This document shows positions 16,124 to 26,623 of a stretch of 39,777 nucleotides of DNA, piece by piece. Numbering within the stretch: the stretch's first letter is position 1; each line of letters begins with the position of its first letter. This DNA is from Gemmatimonadaceae bacterium (GTDB lineage Bacteria > Gemmatimonadota > Gemmatimonadetes > Gemmatimonadales > Gemmatimonadaceae), in contig JALHNZ010000018.1 of assembly GCA_022843265.1 (NCBI GenBank), forward strand, positions 15,109 through 54,885. Direction: 5' to 3'. Under the pieces are notes generated by a model. It saw only the letters and a list, made by a program, of their open reading frames with translations. It ran no database searches and was not told where the DNA came from. The translations under genes were made by a program, and so were the position numbers.

Positions 16124-16138
16124 GTCAGATGGTCTGAC
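16124..16138 (-). terminator. Weak hairpin downstream of pspA
   Basis: GTCAGA (16124-16129) and TCTGAC (16133-16138) form a 6-bp stem with a 3-nt loop, 4 bp beyond the pspA stop. Only TT follows on the minus strand, so if it terminates transcription it is probably partial. Confidence 0.3.
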
Positions 16139-16142
16139 GCCT

Positions 16143-16946
<804 letters not shown>

Positions 16947-16949
16947 CGG

Positions 16950-17354
16950 TTAACGCACCTCGCGGAAGGAAGCCAGCTCGCGCATGTGCGAGGCCAGCGA
17001 CAGCGTCATGCTTTCGTACGACGCGCGGAACTCCTCGTAGTCGAGGTGTGAAAGCTCCAGCGCCTCGGTCAGAACAACAGCATCACCATCGATGCCGTAT
17101 GAACCGTGCAATAGATCGGTCGCGTTGAGCTCAAGCAAACGCCGCGAGAGCGCCGCAATTTCGGCGGCCTCAGCAGGCATCGGCATGACTTTGACGCGCA
17201 GCAGCAGCACCGGTGGTGTGTAGCTGACGACCACGTCGAACTCGAGGGCACCACCGGGGCGAACCGTCCAGAGCCCCTGCTCGACTTCTTCGTGCGTAAC
17301 GCCTTCGGCGGTCATGCGGTCGAGAAACGACTCGACATCTTCTCGGGTGATCAT
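16950..17354 (-). CDS. YbjN/CesT-like small protein
   Basis: A 134-residue protein whose fold appears to be that of YbjN and type III secretion chaperones: an alpha-beta-beta-alpha-beta-beta pattern. MITREDVESFLDRM is followed by LWTVRPGGALEFDVVVSYT and VLLLRVKVMPMP, then LLELNATDLLHGSYGIDGDAVVL and a final helix. No signal peptide or membrane segment. ATG 17354 is preceded by GAGG on the coding strand; the frame is open to 17393 without support. Its stop lies 3 bp before the pspA start, so it is the first gene of a two-gene operon. Proteins of this fold often act as chaperones or regulators by binding partner proteins, and PspA is the obvious candidate. That is inferred. Confidence 0.8.
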   Translation of the reverse strand: MITREDVESFLDRMTAEGVTHEEVEQGLWTVRPGGALEFDVVVSYTPPVLLLRVKVMPMPAEAAEIAALSRRLLELNATDLLHGSYGIDGDAVVLTEALELSHLDYEEFRASYESMTLSLASHMRELASFREVR

Positions 17355-17532
17355 GCCTTCCTCTCGGGGTGGGGTCGACCATCCACTACGCACAACACAC
17401 CCTGGCAGGTTTCGATCGGCCGAACACCGTTCGAACAGGCGGCGCAGTGACTACGAGACTACCTAACGATATCGCCCCTTCGCGCTGGAGGCCAACCAGA
17501 GGCGGCGGGTCACCGTGGCAAGCCGCGCTACG

Positions 17533-18555
17533 CTAGGGACACCGCAGCGCGCGCAGCGGGGCGAACCGCTTCTCCGACGTGAGCAGCACACGGCCGTCTG
17601 GCAACCACGTGATGCCCTCGCCCTGCTTTTCCTCGAGCGGTGTCAGATCGCATACCCCAAGCAACGAATCGGGTTGCCCGGAGCGCCGTGGCACTCGAAA
17701 GACGTACAGTCGTTCGTAGGTGCGCACCGCAAGTTGCGATACAATCGTGCTGTCGCCGAAGGGATTGGAGAGCGACGCATCCGTGATTTGTGTACCAAGA
17801 TCGCGTGTTGGCACGTTCGGCAGCGAATCGACCAGCTCGGCCAGCGCCGTATCCGCCGAGTTCCACTGTGACGGCACCAAACGATAGAGCTGCGCCGGAC
17901 GCGGTTCCCCGCGTGCGTTGGTGATCGGCCGTTTGGTCGCCAGCCAGACCACCGTGTCGGCGTCCACCCACATCGCTTCAACATCTCGCGGGCCGTCCGG
18001 ATAGGTGAAAAACAGCGGCACAGCGTCCATCACATCGGTTCGGCGCGATTCACCGGGCGGCGCGATTTCCGGGATTCGCCAGATAGCCACCACGGCGTAT
18101 CGCGCAAGATTGTCGCCGGTTTCGCCGATATACAAACAGTGACCCGCTGCACACGGACCAGTCGCGAGTGCTTCCCAATCGCGATTGCGTACGCCGCGCA
18201 CTCGGAGCGTTCCGAGATCCGCACCGCTCGTATCAAACGCAAAAAGCCGTTCGTTGTTGCCGCTGTCATTCAGTGTCCAGAACACGCCAGCAAACTGGTG
18301 ACTCCGCACCGCCGCCGACGATTCTTTGACGTCCGGTTCCGCGAACGAACCAGTGGTTGACGTGTCGCGAATGGCGAGCAATGCATCGACGCCCGCATAC
18401 GAAGTGAATGCTGGCGCGGAGGCGCTATCAGGTGACGCGTTCCCTGTTCGCGACCGATCGACACTGCCGCAGGCTGCGAGCGCAACGGTCAGTCCTGACA
18501 ACATCGCGCAACGCACCACGTGCCACGCTTCGTGCCGAACGCAGTACTGAATCAC
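17533..18555 (-). CDS. Lipoprotein, predicted beta-propeller
   Basis: A 340-residue probable lipoprotein. The hydrophobic stretch LSGLTVALAACGS gives a lipobox with C29 (LAAC). The mature protein shows repeated beta-strand blocks such as VFWTLNDSGNNERLFAFDTS, NRDWEALATGPC, GHCLYIGETGDN and ITWLPDGRVLLTSEKR. These suggest a six- or seven-bladed propeller of the kind seen in esterase-like or phytase-like proteins. No catalytic set is clear. GTG 18555 overlaps the sdaAA stop (GTGA), so it may be translationally coupled. ATG 18504 would give a shorter, more classical signal peptide. Function unknown; the serine dehydratase link could be simple packing. Confidence 0.78.
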   Translation of the reverse strand: MIQYCVRHEAWHVVRCAMLSGLTVALAACGSVDRSRTGNASPDSASAPAFTSYAGVDALLAIRDTSTTGSFAEPDVKESSAAVRSHQFAGVFWTLNDSGNNERLFAFDTSGADLGTLRVRGVRNRDWEALATGPCAAGHCLYIGETGDNLARYAVVAIWRIPEIAPPGESRRTDVMDAVPLFFTYPDGPRDVEAMWVDADTVVWLATKRPITNARGEPRPAQLYRLVPSQWNSADTALAELVDSLPNVPTRDLGTQITDASLSNPFGDSTIVSQLAVRTYERLYVFRVPRRSGQPDSLLGVCDLTPLEEKQGEGITWLPDGRVLLTSEKRFAPLRALRCP

Positions 18556-19433
18556 GCGCGACGTTTGATGTCGTACAGGCGCTCCTTCGCCAAACGTCGA
18601 CCCGTTGGCGTGGCCGCGAGTCCGCCACCGGCCGTTTCGCGATAGCGCACATCCATGTTCTTGCCGATCTCGCCCATCGTGTCGATGACTTCATCCACCG
18701 GAATCGCAAACGTGACGCCGGCCATCGCCATTTCAATGGCGGCGAGTGCAATCGCGGCACCCGTAGCGTTTCGAAATACGCACGGCAGTTCAACGAGCCC
18801 ACCGAGGGGATCACACACGAGGCCGAGCGTTCCCTGCTGCGCAAGCGCCGTGGCATGCCCGACTTGAGAGGGCGTGCCCCCGAGCATTTCGGTCGCAGCA
18901 CCGGCGGCCATACCTGCGGCAGCACCGGTTTCTGCCTGACACCCACCCTCGGCGCCCGAGAGCGATGCACGTTCGGCAACAACTGCACCGATCAATCCGG
19001 CCGTTGCGAGTGCGTCCACCACGTGATCCTCGCTAATGCCTTTAGCGGCCGCGAGACCAGTGAGCACAGCGGGCAACACGCCCGCGCCACCGGCCGTTGG
19101 TGCGGCGACAATCACGCCCATCGCCGCGTTTACTTCCTGCACGGCGAGTGCACGTGCGAGAACATCGCGAAATGGCGTGCCCGCCAGCGGTCCGTCGGGT
19201 CCCGTGCGCATTTTGGCCGCGTCACCGCCGACCAATCCAGACGCGCTAAAGAGGTCGCCTTCCATTCCACGATCCACTGCGCCCTGCATCACGTGCAACG
19301 CGCGCCGCAGCGCATCACGAATTTCTTCAACCGGTCGGCCCTGATCACGCGCTTCCGTCTCGAGCGCAAGTTTTGAGAGCGTGATGCCACGCGCTTCGGC
19401 GTCGGCAATTGCATCAGCAAGACTCTTGTACAT
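18552..19433 (-). CDS. sdaAA: L-serine dehydratase, alpha subunit (iron-sulfur)
   Basis: Catalytic subunit of the two-subunit iron-sulfur L-serine dehydratase, which converts L-serine to pyruvate and ammonia. It has 293 residues, normal for the bacillus-type alpha chain. The three cluster-binding cysteines are C165 (GGCQAETG), C207 (GLVCDPLGG) and C218 (ELPCVF). Other hallmarks are APTAGGAGVLPAVL and NAAMGVIVA. ATG 19433 was chosen because it overlaps the sdaAB stop by 1 nt (TGATG). The frame is open to 19466, inside sdaAB. Order is beta then alpha, as in Bacillus. The lipoprotein gene overlaps its stop. Confidence 0.96.
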   Translation of the reverse strand: MYKSLADAIADAEARGITLSKLALETEARDQGRPVEEIRDALRRALHVMQGAVDRGMEGDLFSASGLVGGDAAKMRTGPDGPLAGTPFRDVLARALAVQEVNAAMGVIVAAPTAGGAGVLPAVLTGLAAAKGISEDHVVDALATAGLIGAVVAERASLSGAEGGCQAETGAAAGMAAGAATEMLGGTPSQVGHATALAQQGTLGLVCDPLGGLVELPCVFRNATGAAIALAAIEMAMAGVTFAIPVDEVIDTMGEIGKNMDVRYRETAGGGLAATPTGRRLAKERLYDIKRRA

Positions 19434-20101
19434 CAGGCACTCACCTTGTCGAGACGAAACGCCCACTTCACCCAGCTGAGCCCACGAATTTGATCGCGCA
19501 CGGCTTCCGATGGCTTTTCGTCGACCTCGAACACCATGAACGCATCACCGCCGCGTTCTTTGCGCGATAAACGCAGCGTGGCGATGTTCAGATCAGCGTC
19601 GGACAGAATCGTGGCGATACGCGCGACGGATCCCTTCACATCTTCGGCCACGAGCACAATGGTGTGCAAGTTGCCGGTCACATTCACCGGATATCCGTCA
19701 ATCTCAGTCACAAGTACGCGACCGGCGCCGAGTGACGAACCCACCATGACTGATTTGCGATCGCCGCGTTCAACCGTGATGCGCACCGTGTTCGGATGCG
19801 AATCTTCGTTGAGCGTGGTCTTTTCAAAGCGGTAGTCGAGCCCTTCGGCCTCCATGATTTCGAGCGCGGTGCGCAGTCGCTCGTCGTCGGGGCGAAATCC
19901 CATGAGACCACCAACGAGCGCCTTGTCGGTACCGTGGCCCTCACCGGTGCGCGCGAACGAGCCGTGGAGTTCGAGGAGCGCCCGATCTGGCGTATCGCCA
20001 ACGAGACAGCGCGCCAGCAAGCCGAGACGGCAGGCGCCAGCCGTGTGACTGGAGCTCGGCCCGACCATCACGGGACCGATAATATCGAGGAGGGAGACCA
20101 T
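19433..20101 (-). CDS. sdaAB: L-serine dehydratase, beta subunit
   Basis: Partner of the alpha chain. It has 222 residues, starting at ATG 20101 (MVSLLDIIGPVMVGPSSSHT). The N-terminal SDH_beta domain has the GPSSSHTAGACRLG motif and GSFARTGEGHGTDKALVGGL. The C-terminal ACT domain (HTIVLVAEDVKGSVARIATI, about 147-220) likely senses serine or stabilises the dimer. The alpha gene begins at the stop codon. GGAG-like bases precede the start. The frame is open to 20128 (MRCCTTDYG), without family support. A 10-bp palindrome, GTTGTACAAC (20112-20121), sits just upstream, too short to call an operator. Confidence 0.95.
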   Translation of the reverse strand: MVSLLDIIGPVMVGPSSSHTAGACRLGLLARCLVGDTPDRALLELHGSFARTGEGHGTDKALVGGLMGFRPDDERLRTALEIMEAEGLDYRFEKTTLNEDSHPNTVRITVERGDRKSVMVGSSLGAGRVLVTEIDGYPVNVTGNLHTIVLVAEDVKGSVARIATILSDADLNIATLRLSRKERGGDAFMVFEVDEKPSEAVRDQIRGLSWVKWAFRLDKVSA

Positions 20102-20175
20102 ACCGTAATCAGTTGTACAACACCGCAACGCGCCAGTGCAGCGACGGCAACTGACGCGTCAATCCGCGAACGGCG

Positions 20176-23043
20176 CTATTTCAGCAACGGTTTGAGATAG
20201 TGTCCCGTGTAGCTGCCCTTGGTCGCGGCCACCTGCTCCGGCGTACCTGATGCGACGATCGTGCCACCGCGCACGCCGCCCTCCGGGCCCAGATCCACAA
20301 TCCAGTCGGCCGTTTTGATCACGTCAAGATTGTGCTCAATGACCAGAACCGTGTTGCCGCGCTCCACCAGCTTATGCAACACCTCGAGCAACACGCGCAC
20401 ATCTTCAAAATGCAAACCCGTGGTTGGCTCATCGAGGATATACAACGTGCGCCCCGTGTCACGCTTGGCCAGCTCGGTAGCCAGCTTCACGCGCTGCGCT
20501 TCACCGCCCGACAACGTGGTGGCGCTCTGCCCGAGGTGGATGTAGCCCAGACCCACGTCGCGCAGGGTGATCAGACGCTGCGCGATGCGCGGCTGATTTT
20601 CGAAAACGGTGCACGCTTCTTCCACGGTGAGATCAAGGACATCGGCAATGGAGAGCCCGCGAAAACGCACTTCGAGCGTTTCCCGGTTGAAGCGCTTTCC
20701 TTTGCACACATCACATGACACAAACACGTCGGGCAGGAAATGCATTTCAATCTTGACGAGTCCGTCGCCCTGACACGCTTCGCAGCGCCCACCCTTCACA
20801 TTGAATGAAAAACGCCCGGGTCCGTACCCGCGAATTTTGGCTTCCGGCAACTCGGCAAACAAGTCGCGCACGGGCGTGAACACACCCGTGTACGTGGCCG
20901 GATTGGAGCGCGGCGTACGGCCGATCGGACTTTGGTCGATGTCGATAATCTTGTCGAGATGCTCGATGCCGGAAATGCGATCGTGCGCGCCGGGAATCAC
21001 ACGCGCACGAAAAAAGTGGCGCGAAAGGGAGCGCTGCAGAATGTCGGTCACAAGCGTAGACTTTCCGCTCCCCGACACGCCCGTCACCGCGACAAACAAA
21101 CCGAGCGGAACCTCGGCGGTGACTTCTTTCAGGTTATGCTCACGCGCCCCTTCGATACGCAGCATGCGCTGCGCATCCGGTTTCCGGCGCTTTTTCGGCA
21201 CCGGTACCATGCGCGCGCCGCTCAGAAACTGTCCGGTCATGGACGCGGGTGCGCGCTTGATGTCCTCAACGGTACCCGCAGCAATCACCTCACCACCGTG
21301 CTTGCCGGCGCCCGGTCCGAGATCAATCACATAGTCGGCTTCGCGGATGGTTTCTTCGTCGTGCTCAACCACGATGACCGTGTTGCCCAGATCGCGCAGC
21401 TGTTTGAGCGTGCCGAGCAATCGATCGTTGTCACGCTGATGCAAGCCAATGCTCGGCTCGTCGAGAATGTAGAGTACGCCAACGAGACGCGAGCCGATTT
21501 GTGTCGCCAGTCTGATGCGCTGCGCTTCGCCGCCGGAGAGTGATTCCGCGGAACGATTCAGTGTGAGGTAATCGAGACCGACGTCCACCAGAAAGCGGAG
21601 GCGGTCTTTGACTTCTTTCAGAATGGGGCCGGCGATTCCGGGATCAAGTCCAGGTTTCCCCTTGCCGCGCACCGGTACGGCGTCAAAGAACGTGAATGCG
21701 TCGGCCACTGAAAGCTGGACGAGCTCGCCGATGTTCTGGCGATGCACCGTGACCGCCAACGACTCCGCACGCAATCGCTTCCCCAGACATGTTGGGCACG
21801 GCGCGGCGACCATGTACGCATCGAGCTCGAGGCGAATGCCATCGGAACTCGTTTCGTCGTACCGACGCTGCAGGCTCGCAATAATGCCGTCCCACGTGGC
21901 CACATCTGCGCTCGCCGACACCGACTTGGTCACGGCACGCTTGATACCGCTGCGCTTTGCCGGCGCGCGTCCTTTGTTTTCGATGCCGTACAGCAGCTGC
22001 TTGCGCACCGACGCCGTAAGCTTGCCCCACGGTGTTTTCAGATCGAATCCGAGCTCCTTCGCGAGGCCCGGCAGCAACACGCGCCGCAAAAAACCGTCAG
22101 GCTCGCCCCACGGCAGGATCACACCCTCAAGCAGCGTGAGACTCGGATCACCGAGCAGCAGCTCTTCGCTGACCGATCGTGTGGTGCCGAGACCGCTGCA
22201 CGTTTCACACGCACCGAATGGTGAGTTGAACGAGAAGTGACGCGGTTCGAGTTCGGGCAACGAGATGCCACACTCCGGACAGCCCTGCTTCTCAGAAAAA
22301 AGTGTGGCCTCGGGCTCTTTTCCGTCGTAACGCACAACTTCGACCAAGCCATCGGCGAGTCGAAGGGCCGTCTCAAGCGAATCGGTCAGACGCCCACGAT
22401 CTTCTGCTCGCACCACAAGACGATCCACCACCACGGAGATCGAGTGATTGGCGCGCTTGTTCAGCTTTGGCGGATCGGCGAGTTCAATCAGTTCACCATC
22501 AACCACGGCGCGCACAAATCCCTGACGACGCGCTGAGTCAAAGAGATCGCGGAACTCGCCTTTGCGCCCCTGCACGAGCGGCCCACGAATTTCAATGCGC
22601 GTGTCCTCCGGCCATACGAGAATCTGCTCGGCGATTTGCGCCGGGCTCTGCCGTTGCACCGCACGTCCGCAGTTTGGACAATGCGGCGTGCCCGCACGTG
22701 CATAGAGCAGGCGCAGGTAGTCGTAAATTTCCGTGACCGTGCCAACCGTCGATCGCGGATTGTGTCCGGCCGATTTCTGTTCAATCGAAATGGCGGGCGA
22801 CAGTCCCTCAATCGCGTCGACGTCGGGCTTCTCCATGAGCCCCAGAAACTGTCGCGCGTAGGCCGACAGCGACTCCACGTAGCGTCGCTGTCCTTCGGCG
22901 TAGATCGTGTCGAACGCCAGCGACGATTTGCCCGAGCCGGACAGGCCCGTGATGACCGTCAGTCGGTCGCGGGGAATCGTGACGTCGATATTTCGAAGAT
23001 TGTGCTCGCGGGCCCCGCGAACGATCAGCGCGTTTTCTGGCAT
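20176..23043 (-). CDS. uvrA: Excinuclease ABC subunit A
   Basis: Damage-recognition ATPase of nucleotide excision repair. It has 955 residues, full length for the family. The first Walker [10 protein letters not shown], is at 33-41, followed by [20 protein letters not shown]. There is a zinc motif with [16 protein letters not shown] and CETCSGLG. The first signature is [16 protein letters not shown], with [16 protein letters not shown]. The second half has [16 protein letters not shown], a second zinc motif (CEACQGDG...CDVCKGKRF), [17 protein letters not shown] and [16 protein letters not shown]. It diverges from cutA. I see no clear LexA box in the 100-bp spacer. sdaAB follows on the same strand after 74 bp. 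Confidence 0.98.
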   Translation of the reverse strand: MPENALIVRGAREHNLRNIDVTIPRDRLTVITGLSGSGKSSLAFDTIYAEGQRRYVESLSAYARQFLGLMEKPDVDAIEGLSPAISIEQKSAGHNPRSTVGTVTEIYDYLRLLYARAGTPHCPNCGRAVQRQSPAQIAEQILVWPEDTRIEIRGPLVQGRKGEFRDLFDSARRQGFVRAVVDGELIELADPPKLNKRANHSISVVVDRLVVRAEDRGRLTDSLETALRLADGLVEVVRYDGKEPEATLFSEKQGCPECGISLPELEPRHFSFNSPFGACETCSGLGTTRSVSEELLLGDPSLTLLEGVILPWGEPDGFLRRVLLPGLAKELGFDLKTPWGKLTASVRKQLLYGIENKGRAPAKRSGIKRAVTKSVSASADVATWDGIIASLQRRYDETSSDGIRLELDAYMVAAPCPTCLGKRLRAESLAVTVHRQNIGELVQLSVADAFTFFDAVPVRGKGKPGLDPGIAGPILKEVKDRLRFLVDVGLDYLTLNRSAESLSGGEAQRIRLATQIGSRLVGVLYILDEPSIGLHQRDNDRLLGTLKQLRDLGNTVIVVEHDEETIREADYVIDLGPGAGKHGGEVIAAGTVEDIKRAPASMTGQFLSGARMVPVPKKRRKPDAQRMLRIEGAREHNLKEVTAEVPLGLFVAVTGVSGSGKSTLVTDILQRSLSRHFFRARVIPGAHDRISGIEHLDKIIDIDQSPIGRTPRSNPATYTGVFTPVRDLFAELPEAKIRGYGPGRFSFNVKGGRCEACQGDGLVKIEMHFLPDVFVSCDVCKGKRFNRETLEVRFRGLSIADVLDLTVEEACTVFENQPRIAQRLITLRDVGLGYIHLGQSATTLSGGEAQRVKLATELAKRDTGRTLYILDEPTTGLHFEDVRVLLEVLHKLVERGNTVLVIEHNLDVIKTADWIVDLGPEGGVRGGTIVASGTPEQVAATKGSYTGHYLKPLLK

Positions 23044-23143
23044 AGTCTTGTAAGTAACCGGGATTGCAGCCTCTCAGACAAGACCAGGGTGCGGCTTGCA
23101 GGTTCCCGTTCGCGTCCGGGCGCATTTTGCGCTATCGTCGAGG

Positions 23144-23506
23144 ATGCCAACTTCCCTCGATCCCAGCGATGTGGTGCTCGCCATCACAACGGTTGCTACC
23201 GCGGACGACGCCGAGCATCTCGTGCGCGCCTTGCTCAGCGCGCGGCTGATTGCGTGCGGCACGCTCATGCCAGGAGCGCGATCCCTGTACCACTGGGAGG
23301 GTGAGGTCACGGACGAGAGCGAGGTGGTCGTGCTGCTCAAAACGGTTGCCGAGCAACTCGAGGCCATCGGTGACGCCTTCACGTTGCACCACCCGTATGA
23401 CGTGCCCGAGCTGCTCGTGTTCCCGACGGCCGCCGGGCTTGAGGGATACCTGAGTTGGGTGCGCGACGAAACGTCGCTCGGTCAGGTGCCGCCAAACCAT
23501 TCGTGA
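23144..23506 (+). CDS. cutA: CutA1 divalent-cation tolerance protein
   Basis: A 120-residue member of the CutA1 family, small trimeric proteins with a ferredoxin-like fold linked to copper tolerance, whose exact role is debated. Family blocks are VLAITTVATADDAEHLVRALL, LIACGTLMPGARSLYHWEGEV, ESEVVVLLKTVAEQLE and HPYDVPELLVFP. The cysteine in LIACGT and the motif SLYHWEGEV match CutA. ATG 23144 was chosen; the frame is open to 23096, but that segment lies in the divergent promoter. The gene is convergent with phoD, with a 10-bp gap and no visible terminator. Confidence 0.94.
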   Translation: MPTSLDPSDVVLAITTVATADDAEHLVRALLSARLIACGTLMPGARSLYHWEGEVTDESEVVVLLKTVAEQLEAIGDAFTLHHPYDVPELLVFPTAAGLEGYLSWVRDETSLGQVPPNHS

Positions 23507-23516
23507 CCGTAGTCGC

Positions 23517-25112
23517 TCAGGAGCGTTGCGGCTCGAGCTCCACACTCCAGAGTTTCTTTCCTGTGACATCCCAGATTGCGGCCGTGAGCGACTGCCGCTG
23601 CGGATCCAGATCAAGCGTGCCATAAAACTGGAGGTCATCGCTTGGCGGGCGGTTCGGCTTGGGCGCCGTGCTTGCAAAGCGCACTTCTGGTCCGAAGGTG
23701 TTGTCGAGCGCGTTTGGTCCGAAAGTCCCCGCATGCATCGGCCCGGCGACAAACTCCCAGAATGGATCAAACTCGGCGAAGCTCGCCCGCTCCGGCGAGT
23801 AGTGATGCGCGGCGGCGTAGTGTACGTCAGCGGTCAGCCAAACCACATTCCGCACCTTCGCCTGTTTCAGACCGCGCAGCAGCTGCGCGATCTCGTGCTC
23901 TCGGCCCAGCGGCCGACCGTTGTCGGCATTGGCCACCGCTTCGAAGTTTCGTTCGCCGCCACGCATGCGATCCGGGACCACCAGCCCGATCGGCATGTCA
24001 CTGGCGACGACTTTCCACACGGCGCTGCTTGCACGAAGCGACCGCTCAAGCCACGCGAGTTGTGTCTCACCAAGCAACGCGGTCGCGGCCGACGGCTCCG
24101 CCTGTCGATTGTTTGAGTTGGCGCCTCGATAGCTGCGCATATCAACGACGAATACTTCGAGCAGCGGCCCGTAGGAGAACGAACGATACACGCGCCCCGG
24201 TTCTTCAACAGAACGACGTATCGGAACGAACTCAAAGAGCGCTTGTTTGGCCCGTTCCGCGAGCACGCGCACGCGCTTCTCGGTGTATCGCGGGTCCGAC
24301 TCAAGCACGAGATCGTGAAACCAGTTGTCGACCACTTCGTGATCGTCCCACTGCGCAATCATGGGCACGTGTGCACCGAACCGTTGCGCGTTCGCGTCCA
24401 TCAAATTGTACGCGTACTGTCCGCGATAGTCGTCCAAGGTCTCCGCCACCTTGGATTTTGCTTCCGTGACCACATTGCGCCATACGGTGCCGTCGTCGAG
24501 CGTGACCTCCGCGTTGAGCGGTTGGTCAGCATACACGTTGTCGCCAGAGTGAATGAACACATCGGGGTCGGCGCGCCGCAGCGCGTCGTACATGCGAATG
24601 CCGCCGCGCGACTCATCGATGCCCCATCCCTGGCCCACCATGTCGCCGGACCAGGCAATGCGCAGCGGGCGCCGCGCGGCGCGCGGGGCCGTACGGAACT
24701 GTCCCTCGACGGGCTCGCTCAGCGCACCTGGCGAATCAACGCTCTCGTAACGCGCTCGGTAGAAAACAGTCTCACCGGACGGAAGGTCCGTCAGATCGAG
24801 GTGCGTCGTAAACGCGTGATCCGCGTGCGACGGAATCGATTGCACGCGGCGCACATTCGAGAAGCGCTCAGAGGTCGACCATTCAACCGAGAGAATGGCA
24901 GGCCGGTCGGACCGACTCCACAGCATCGCACGGTCAGCGAGCGGATCGCCGCACTGCACACCGTTCGGCATCACCGGCCGCAACCGATCAGCGGTGATGA
25001 TCGCCGGTGCACCGTGAATCGGGAGCCATGGAACCCGATTCACGAGCACTGACGCCGTTGCCGCCAAAGACCCGCTGAGGAATGCGCGCCGCCGAAGCAT
25101 CAACTCATCCAT
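23517..25112 (-). CDS. phoD: PhoD-type alkaline phosphatase / phosphodiesterase, Tat-exported
   Basis: A 531-residue metallophosphatase of the PhoD family, which removes phosphate from phosphomono- and diesters outside the cytoplasm using metal ions. The N-terminus carries a Tat signal (RRRAFLSGSLAATASVLV). A PhoD N-terminal Ig-like domain spans about 40-140 (PNGVQCGDPLADRAMLWSRS). The catalytic domain has metal-site blocks AWSGDMVGQGWG, VFIHSGDNVYADQPL, AQWDDHEVVDNWFHD and WLTADVHYAAAHHY. It begins 4 bp after the susD stop, so it is the third gene of a susC-susD-phoD operon. That implies a phosphate-ester substrate imported by the SusC-type receptor. The exact substrate is unknown. Confidence 0.93.
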   Translation of the reverse strand: MDELMLRRRAFLSGSLAATASVLVNRVPWLPIHGAPAIITADRLRPVMPNGVQCGDPLADRAMLWSRSDRPAILSVEWSTSERFSNVRRVQSIPSHADHAFTTHLDLTDLPSGETVFYRARYESVDSPGALSEPVEGQFRTAPRAARRPLRIAWSGDMVGQGWGIDESRGGIRMYDALRRADPDVFIHSGDNVYADQPLNAEVTLDDGTVWRNVVTEAKSKVAETLDDYRGQYAYNLMDANAQRFGAHVPMIAQWDDHEVVDNWFHDLVLESDPRYTEKRVRVLAERAKQALFEFVPIRRSVEEPGRVYRSFSYGPLLEVFVVDMRSYRGANSNNRQAEPSAATALLGETQLAWLERSLRASSAVWKVVASDMPIGLVVPDRMRGGERNFEAVANADNGRPLGREHEIAQLLRGLKQAKVRNVVWLTADVHYAAAHHYSPERASFAEFDPFWEFVAGPMHAGTFGPNALDNTFGPEVRFASTAPKPNRPPSDDLQFYGTLDLDPQRQSLTAAIWDVTGKKLWSVELEPQRS

Positions 25113-25116
25113 GTGA

Positions 25117-26622
25117 TCAGTTCTTGAAAGGCATGATCAGCGGCGAGGTGCGATTCGCCACAAGAATCGCGTTCAGGTCATGACGAATCTCGACCGTGCG
25201 AGCAGACGTGTTCATAACGAACGCATCCATTCCCGTCTCACCCGGAAGAAATGATGGAATGACCGCCGTTAGTGCGTTGTCGCTTCCGCCCACGTTGCTG
25301 TTCGACTGTGCTTCGGCGAGCGGTGCTGGAAACCGCATACCGAGATCGCTCATGCGCCGACCCTCTGCCAGAAAGATCTCCTGTCGCATCAGATACAGCA
25401 CGTAATATCCATCGTTGTCGGTCGCGATCGCGTTGATCCGGTCAGCGGTGACCGTTGTGCCAGAGATTGTTGGCACGCGTACCGGCGCGTTGAGCCGATA
25501 CAAAATCAGTCCGGCTCGAAACTCTGATCCTGGTCTGAAGGCAACGCGATAGTCGCTGCTGTCCGGATACAGCACCAGCCCACCGTTTCGACCACGACGC
25601 TGGTTCCGCGTATCAACAAGCTCCGTCGGCCGTTGCTGCACAAGTGTCAGCAGCTGCAGCAATCGTGACTTCGCTTCGCTCAGATTGCTGGTGGCAAGCG
25701 CCGATTCCGCCAGAATCAGATGCGATTCTTCCGCCTTGAGCACAGAAAGTGGGCTCTGGGCTTGCGCCGCGCGATTGGGGTACTTGGGGTCCAACAACTC
25801 CATGCGTGGCAGCACCTGATAGTTGTTGTTCGCTGTTGAGATCAACGCCTGAAAAGAGTTGCCAGGCCCGCTCACCCCGTCAAAGACGGCCGTTCGCAAA
25901 AATGCAGGCGCCGCCGCAAGCAACGCCGTTGCTTCGGTCACTGCAGATGATCGCTCGCCCAGACGATAGTGCGCACGGGCCAGTGCAGCGGTGCACGCAT
26001 TGCGGAGCGCCGCATCCGCGTAGAGTGAGCGCGCGCGGCGCAGATCCGCGATCGCCAGTCGTAAATGCCCCGGGCCATCGACTAGCGGACCAAGGGCAAC
26101 GGCGGGCATGGCGGTGAAGTTCTCGCCAGCGAAAATCGAACCCATGGCGCGGTAGAACAACAGGTCGGCTTCGTTGCGTACGCGATTCACCGTATCCGAA
26201 ACGATCACCTTGTCGAGTCCGTACGTGGCACTTTCGCGCAAGCGAGCGATCGCCGTGAAGGTCGATCGAACATCGAGGTCCTGATTGTCGAACCGCGGAA
26301 TGTCAAAGACCTTATTTTGCGTTGTGTAGTTGTTGAAGTAGTTATCCGACGCGATCTCCACGTTGTCCATGACCGCGTTGATCGCCTGGAGGTACGCGCG
26401 TTCCGTGCCACGAACCCACGTGCGAGCGGCGTCAGGCGAGCGGAGAAACGCGTCCGTGGTCACGTTCGGATTCTGCACGCCCGTTGGATCGAACTGATCG
26501 CAGCCGAGGCTCAGCAAAAGGGTGGCGCATGCCGCCGTGTACACGAGGTGGCGCAGCGCGCTGTACATTCGTGATGGTCGTGTGCGAATCGCGTGCGCAG
26601 GAACTGCAGGTGAGCTATGCAT
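25117..26622 (-). CDS. SusD/RagB-family outer-membrane lipoprotein
   Basis: A 501-residue surface lipoprotein that should cap the SusC-type channel and bind its substrate. A signal peptide ends in a lipobox, LSLGC, with C41. Alternative start M19 (ATG 26568) gives a shorter signal. The mature start (DQFDPTGVQNPNVTTDAFL) and the TPR-like helices (SATYGLDKVIV, ADLLFYRAMGSIFAGENF and later ACTAALARAHYRLGE) match the helical SusD fold. The start codon lies 1 bp after the susC stop. The gene closes with HDLNAILVANRTSPLIMPFKN, and phoD begins 4 bp on. SusD proteins are known mainly for glycans. The phoD neighbour suggests a phosphorylated ligand here. Confidence 0.88.
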   Translation of the reverse strand: MHSSPAVPAHAIRTRPSRMYSALRHLVYTAACATLLLSLGCDQFDPTGVQNPNVTTDAFLRSPDAARTWVRGTERAYLQAINAVMDNVEIASDNYFNNYTTQNKVFDIPRFDNQDLDVRSTFTAIARLRESATYGLDKVIVSDTVNRVRNEADLLFYRAMGSIFAGENFTAMPAVALGPLVDGPGHLRLAIADLRRARSLYADAALRNACTAALARAHYRLGERSSAVTEATALLAAAPAFLRTAVFDGVSGPGNSFQALISTANNNYQVLPRMELLDPKYPNRAAQAQSPLSVLKAEESHLILAESALATSNLSEAKSRLLQLLTLVQQRPTELVDTRNQRRGRNGGLVLYPDSSDYRVAFRPGSEFRAGLILYRLNAPVRVPTISGTTVTADRINAIATDNDGYYVLYLMRQEIFLAEGRRMSDLGMRFPAPLAEAQSNSNVGGSDNALTAVIPSFLPGETGMDAFVMNTSARTVEIRHDLNAILVANRTSPLIMPFKN

Positions 26623-26623
26623 G

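Noticed and set aside
20112-20121. Palindrome GTTGTACAAC upstream of sdaAB
   Set aside because: Ten bases alone are too short to claim an operator, and no second copy was seen nearby.
21608-22240. Long open frame (210 codons) on the plus strand inside uvrA
   Set aside because: It is fully inside a confident uvrA gene and reads as low-complexity shadow sequence.
23044-23143. LexA/SOS box expected upstream of uvrA
   Set aside because: No recognisable LexA-type palindrome is present in the spacer, though the motif for this phylum is not known to me.
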